Source of the DNA: Bacillota bacterium
GTDB taxonomy: Bacteria > Bacillota > Clostridia > Peptostreptococcales > Anaerovoracaceae
NCBI GenBank assembly: GCA_017523605.1
Contig: JAFWVZ010000039.1
Coordinates: 1-5,829, forward strand
DNA: 5,829 nt
Direction: 5' to 3'
Shown piece after piece: positions 5,721-5,829 of this stretch. Each line of letters starts with the position of its first letter. Within the stretch, counting starts at the first letter, position 1. Position numbers and translations under genes: made by a program. A model generated the notes under the pieces. That model saw nothing but the letters and a program-made list of their open reading frames with translations, was not told where the DNA came from and did not search any database.

Positions 5721-5829
5721 ATGATAATATCCCCCGAAGAACTTAAGAAAAAGCTGGACGAAGCCGGCTACATTTACGACGAAACTTTAATAACCACTCT
5801 GGTAGTATCCCTGGCGCTGGGAAGGCCCC
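5721..5829 (+). CDS. Probable MoxR-type AAA+ ATPase, N-terminal part
   Basis: An ATG directly abuts the TAA of the aroA-like gene, and 36 codons run open to the right edge. The peptide MIISPEELKKKLDEAGYIYD, followed by a helix-like stretch ending in LALGRP, resembles the segment just before the Walker A motif in MoxR-family AAA+ ATPases. There, 'AGY..D..LA......LALGRPLLLEGP.GVGKT' is a common pattern. The Walker A motif itself would lie beyond the edge, so the assignment rests on this N-terminal pattern only. MoxR ATPases usually act as chaperone-like remodelling enzymes, often beside a von Willebrand factor A protein. No good Shine-Dalgarno precedes it (only GGCGGAAAG inside the previous gene), so translation is probably coupled to the aroA-like gene. 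The two genes are in the same frame, separated only by the stop codon. Confidence 0.6.
   Translation, partial: MIISPEELKKKLDEAGYIYDETLITTLVVSLALGRP

Overview
The window suggests a member of the Firmicutes (Clostridia-like). The evidence is a class III (Firmicutes-type) fructose-1,6-bisphosphatase, a SpoVB/YtgP-like flippase, an HU gene with a strong AGGAGG ribosome binding site, sigma-A type promoters and rho-independent terminators. The DNA looks moderately GC-rich by eye, yet several genes strongly prefer the Ile codon ATA. No mobile element, tRNA, rRNA or CRISPR array was seen, and there is no gene-free stretch over 300 bases.

Left part (1-832), all on the minus strand. The first 60 codons of a class II fumarase (fumC) run off the left edge. 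Its leader (181-260) is full of inverted copies of a 7-mer and can fold in several competing ways. Next comes a small single-gene unit for the nucleoid protein HU. It has its own TTGACA/TACAAT promoter, helically phased A/T tracts upstream of that promoter, and its own terminator. A second terminator at 779-809 closes the flippase unit upstream.

Middle (833-4383), minus strand. A two-gene unit reads fbp then a 534-residue MOP-superfamily flippase (MurJ/SpoVB-like), with 56 bases between them. fbp serves gluconeogenesis. The flippase probably moves a lipid-linked cell-wall precursor across the membrane. The gap holds a GC-rich hairpin, and the flippase has only a poor ribosome binding site.

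Right part (4384-5829). A 98-base divergent region carries back-to-back promoters whose -35 elements lie on the same bases. It drives fbp leftward and an EPSP-synthase-family gene (aroA-like) rightward. The aroA-like protein is full length but lacks several residues normally needed for EPSP synthase chemistry (K22, S23 and D313, E. coli numbering) while keeping many others. It is followed with no gap (TAAATG) by the start of a probable MoxR-type AAA+ ATPase, cut by the window edge. This diverged AroA-like plus ATPase unit is the most unusual thing in the window.
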